Assembly: GCF_012328925.1 (NCBI RefSeq)
Contig: NZ_JAAXLS010000003.1
Coordinates: 248,001-312,000, forward strand
Length of the DNA: 64,000 nt
Source: Amycolatopsis acididurans
GTDB lineage: Bacteria > Actinomycetota > Actinomycetes > Mycobacteriales > Pseudonocardiaceae
Reading direction: 5' to 3'
Position numbers and translations under genes: made by a program
Shown: one piece after another, positions 61,936 through 64,000 of the stretch
Position numbering within the stretch: the first letter of the stretch is position 1
Layout: every line of letters begins with the position of its first letter
The notes under the pieces: model-generated
Told to the model about the DNA's origin: nothing
Seen by the model: the letters and a program-made list of their open reading frames with translations, nothing else
Database searches by the model: none

Positions 61936-61962
61936 GGGACGGCTTTCGTACGAGGCCGTCCC
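61936..61962. terminator. Terminator between convergent lipoprotein and tyrosinase-partner genes
   Basis: Perfect 8-bp stem GGGACGGC / GCCGTCCC with an 11-nt loop, 14 bp after the lipoprotein stop. It lies between convergent genes. Confidence 0.6.
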
Positions 61963-61995
61963 TGCCGGAGGGTCGGGTCGCGGCCCGCCGGGAAG

Positions 61996-62454
61996 TCACC
62001 GGTAGGTCGTGAGCGCCACCCGGTCGAACCCCAGCACGTCCTCGGTGCCGCACCGGTTGGTGACCGCCGCGATGACCGGCACGACCGTGACCGTGACCTG
62101 GGCGATGCCCGCGTCGCGCAGCCGCGCGATCGCCTCGGTGGCGATGACCGTCTTCTTCGCCGCCGTCAGATGATGCGGCGGACGCGGGTCGTAGGTGCGC
62201 CGCGGCGTGATCAGGCAATGCCCCTCGTCGCCGAAACACCCGCCGTGCCCGAAAATGTGGAACGACCCGGCGTACCCGTTCTCACTCGTCTCCGGGGTGT
62301 CCTCCCCCGCCGCCGGATTGTTGAGAAACACCCGCCCCTCGTAGGACGCGCCGGAATGGTCGATGCCGTGGAACTCGATGTCCGCTCGGGAGAAGGAGGG
62401 ATCGAGCTCACTCAGTGACAGCGGAGCCGAGGTGAAGATCGCGGACACAGTCAT
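61996..62454 (-). CDS. Partner domain protein of the tyrosinase-family gene (jelly-roll-like)
   Basis: 152 residues, no signal peptide. The segment ADIEFHGIDHSGASYEGRVFLNNP and then NGYAGSFHIFGHGG resembles the C-terminal beta-domain that covers the active site of plant-type polyphenol oxidases and related enzymes, where a Y(A/V)GSF motif is typical. Two cysteines occur in GGCFGDEGHC. The ATG overlaps the stop of the copper-oxidase gene (ATGA), so the two proteins are probably made together and interact. It could instead be a MelC1-like copper chaperone. Function is inferred. Confidence 0.6.
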   Translation of the reverse strand: MTVSAIFTSAPLSLSELDPSFSRADIEFHGIDHSGASYEGRVFLNNPAAGEDTPETSENGYAGSFHIFGHGGCFGDEGHCLITPRRTYDPRPPHHLTAAKKTVIATEAIARLRDAGIAQVTVTVVPVIAAVTNRCGTEDVLGFDRVALTTYR

Positions 62455-63260
62455 CACGCACCACCGTTCGCCGACGCCGGACCGGGCGCGCTGACGCTCG
62501 CGACGGCGTATTCGTACCCGAGTTCGTGGACGTCCAGTACCTGCTGCACCGTCTTGCCGAAGGGTTCCAGCGTCATGCTCAGGTAGCGGGGCGGGATGTT
62601 GGTGACACCGTGCCGCAGCTGCCACAAGTACCAGATCCGGTCGATCATGCAGTGGTGCGCCCAGAAAACCGGGTCGAACGCCGACGTCGGGATCACCCCC
62701 ATGTCGCCGCCGACCCAGCCGTGCACGCCGTCGTGAATGTCCTGCAGCTGGCTGGAGAAATCCTCGTACTGGGTCAGGCCCAGCACCTGCTCGACCTTGC
62801 CTGCCGACGGCAGCCGCCGCGGCGGCCCCGGATCGCGGCTGGTCTGCCGCGCCGGGTTGTCGGGCATGTCCGGCATCGGCCCGCTGAACAACGGATTCGG
62901 CCCGCCGTCGACCTGTTCCTGGGTGTAGGCCGCGGGCAGGCCCTGCTGGTGGGACAGCTCGGAAGTCCAGTCCCACCAGGGCGGGATCGCACCGTCGTGC
63001 TGGTCCCTGGCCACGTGTTCCCAATAGGACAGATAGGCACGGTGCCACGGCAGGAACAGATCGTAGGTGAACTGGGTGGGCCCCGGGCCTTCCTGCGCGT
63101 GATGCCAGCAGTAGTAGCTGGGAAACCCGTGCCGGTCCGCCCAGAAGATCCAGCTGCGGTTGTCCGTCCCGCTCAGCGCCTGCATCTTGCCGTAGGCGTC
63201 GCGCAGGGCCGCGATATCGGCGTGCTCCACATCCGGTCGCACCACGATCTGATCCGCCAT
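62454..63260 (-). CDS. Tyrosinase/polyphenol oxidase family type 3 copper protein
   Basis: 268 residues without signal peptide. CuA region: YYCWHHAQEG (H53, H54) and FLPWHRAYLSYWEH (H73, H82). CuB region: DIHDGVHGWVGG (H176, H180) and DPVFWAHHCMIDRIWYLW (H202, H203), which is canonical. The usual second CuA histidine, nine residues before the WHR histidine, reads F64. The substrate may be a phenol or o-aminophenol. ATG at 63258-63260 with GGGAGG 5 nt upstream. Followed by the coupled partner gene. Confidence 0.88.
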   Translation of the reverse strand: MADQIVVRPDVEHADIAALRDAYGKMQALSGTDNRSWIFWADRHGFPSYYCWHHAQEGPGPTQFTYDLFLPWHRAYLSYWEHVARDQHDGAIPPWWDWTSELSHQQGLPAAYTQEQVDGGPNPLFSGPMPDMPDNPARQTSRDPGPPRRLPSAGKVEQVLGLTQYEDFSSQLQDIHDGVHGWVGGDMGVIPTSAFDPVFWAHHCMIDRIWYLWQLRHGVTNIPPRYLSMTLEPFGKTVQQVLDVHELGYEYAVASVSAPGPASANGGA

Positions 63261-63372
63261 CACGCCTCCCGGCAGCGTTCGGGGCATCGTCGCCGCACCG
63301 GAAGTCGACGCAGGCCGGATCTCGTTACCGGCGCGGCGAAAATGCCGACAACCGGGTGAAGATCGCCGTCGC

Positions 63373-63750
63373 TCAGATGAGCTTGCAGGGGATGTCGGTG
63401 TTCTCGTCGAGGTGGTGGGACGCGCAGACGCGGTGATAGCCGTCGGCGATGAGGAGGTCCTCGCCCGTTTCGAGGCCGGGATGGCCGTGTCCGCGGACGA
63501 GCAGCACCGGCGACAGCGCCTTGCCGTCGCCGACCTTGCGCAGATCCTTGGCGACGTGCACGTTGTCCGGACCGAGCAGCTCCAGACGACTCGCACGCAG
63601 GATGTCCTTGGCCTTGCGGTGGGTCAGCGCGGCCTGTTTCAGCTCGTCGACGAGGCGGGCGGCGGTCGTCTCGCCGGTGATCAGGGTGAGGTAGTCGTAG
63701 GCGGCCGGGTAGTCGTGCTGGTCCGGCTCGTCCTTCCAGTGCTCCTTCAT
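63373..63750 (-). CDS. Small ParB/sulfiredoxin-fold-like protein
   Basis: 125 residues, cytoplasmic. The C-terminal half (KALSPVLLVRGHGHP, then LLIADGYHRVCASHHLDENTDIPCKLI in blocks) recalls the ParB-N/sulfiredoxin fold, in which a DGxHR motif lies at the nucleotide site. The N-terminal half is helical (AAYDYLTLITGETTAARLVDEL). No partner parA is near. Function unknown. ATG at 63748-63750. The 112 bp to the tyrosinase gene show no clear signal. Confidence 0.6.
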   Translation of the reverse strand: MKEHWKDEPDQHDYPAAYDYLTLITGETTAARLVDELKQAALTHRKAKDILRASRLELLGPDNVHVAKDLRKVGDGKALSPVLLVRGHGHPGLETGEDLLIADGYHRVCASHHLDENTDIPCKLI

Positions 63751-63769
63751 CGCGCCTCCGCGGTCTCGT

Positions 63770-64000
63770 TCACGTGCTACTCCGGTCCTCGGGCTCCGGT
63801 CTCCTCGTCGCCGCGGCGGCCAGCGCGGTCACCCCGATGCTGATCAGCGCGGCGGCCAGAATGGCGCCGCCCTCCCCCGGTGCCAGCAGATGCTCGCCGC
63901 TGCCGATGGTGACCGCCGCGACGGGCACGCCGAGCTGCGCGCCCGCGAGCACGGCCAGCGGCACCGGCTGGCCGAGCACGCGGGTGGCGGCGTGCACGGC
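63770..64000 (-). CDS. C-terminal part of a probable cation/proton antiporter (runs off the window)
   Basis: At least 77 residues, open to the right edge. Two hydrophobic helices: LGQPVPLAVLAGAQLGVPVAAV and EGGAILAAALISIGVTALAAAA, with a short charged end. The pattern GAQLGVPVAAVTIG ... AILAAALISI resembles the last helices of CPA2-type Na+/H+ or K+/H+ antiporters. Too little is visible for certainty. The stop is 19 bp before the ParB-like gene on the same strand. Confidence 0.5.
   Translation of the reverse strand, partial: AVHAATRVLGQPVPLAVLAGAQLGVPVAAVTIGSGEHLLAPGEGGAILAAALISIGVTALAAAATRRPEPEDRSST

Noticed and set aside
1..64000. Search for CRISPR arrays, insertion sequences, prophage genes, rRNA and tRNA genes
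   Set aside because: No regularly spaced repeats, transposase motifs, phage structural genes, or cloverleaf/rRNA sequences were recognised by reading. A tRNA could still be missed without a covariance search.

Overview
The window is high-GC DNA with dense, translationally coupled operons (repeated ATGA/GTGA overlaps), many GTG starts and Shine-Dalgarno motifs of the GGAGG type. Gene content and order point to an actinomycete of the Amycolatopsis/Pseudonocardiaceae type. Phosphatidylinositol mannoside genes (pgsA1-patA-pimA next to a HIT gene and thrS) and the order relA-apt-secF-secD-yajC-ruvB-ruvA-ruvC-yebC-pdxT-vapBC-pdxS follow, as I remember it, the Mycobacterium tuberculosis Rv2583c-Rv2614c region. 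The species is an inference. I found no rRNA, tRNA, insertion sequence, prophage or CRISPR array.

Layout. (1) 1-22.8 kb, conserved housekeeping block, mostly minus strand: enoyl-CoA hydratase (cut by the window edge), (p)ppGpp synthetase/hydrolase, adenine salvage, SecDF-YajC, RuvABC, a DUF4262 protein, YebC with a decayed tandem copy of its 3' end, the PLP synthase pair PdxS/PdxT split by a VapBC-like toxin-antitoxin pair, an EF-G paralogue, an XdhC-like protein, the PIM cluster, a MarR/YceI divergent pair with two matching operators, HIT and ThrS. (2) 22.8-37 kb, nitroreductase followed by a surface/exopolysaccharide locus: initiating glycosylphosphotransferase, sugar nucleotidyltransferase, epimerase, several GT2 enzymes (one with two GT domains), a Wzx-type flippase, membrane proteins and two secreted or anchored glycoside hydrolases. 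(3) 37-41 kb, IclR regulator, SDR, gamma-carbonic anhydrase, methyltransferase. (4) 40.9-49.6 kb, a nitrate respiration locus: divergent narK, then narG-sORF-narH-narJ-narI-CBS protein. (5) 49.6-55.9 kb, LysR/succinate-semialdehyde dehydrogenase pair, then an alkane hydroxylase operon (HTH gene, alkB-rubredoxin fusion, [3Fe-4S] ferredoxin, ferredoxin reductase, TetR). (6) 56.2-61.2 kb, a ten-gene gas vesicle cluster gvpY-Z-A-F-G-O-J-L-S-K behind a SigB/SigF-type promoter. (7) 61.3-64 kb, DUF3558 lipoprotein, a tyrosinase-family copper protein with a separately encoded partner domain, a ParB-like small protein, and the end of a probable antiporter.

How the genes work together: region 1 couples stringent response, protein export, recombination and envelope glycolipid synthesis. 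Region 2 looks like a complete undecaprenyl-linked polysaccharide pathway from primer transfer to flipping and trimming, although no certain polymerase is visible. Region 4 encodes anaerobic nitrate respiration with its own transporter and chaperone. Region 5 oxidises alkanes using both a fused rubredoxin and a free ferredoxin. Region 6 would build gas vesicles or a related protein shell under stress control. The least familiar items are the 43-codon ORF exactly filling the narG-narH gap, the separately encoded tyrosinase partner domain, the MarR and TetR operator layouts, and the yebC tail repeats.
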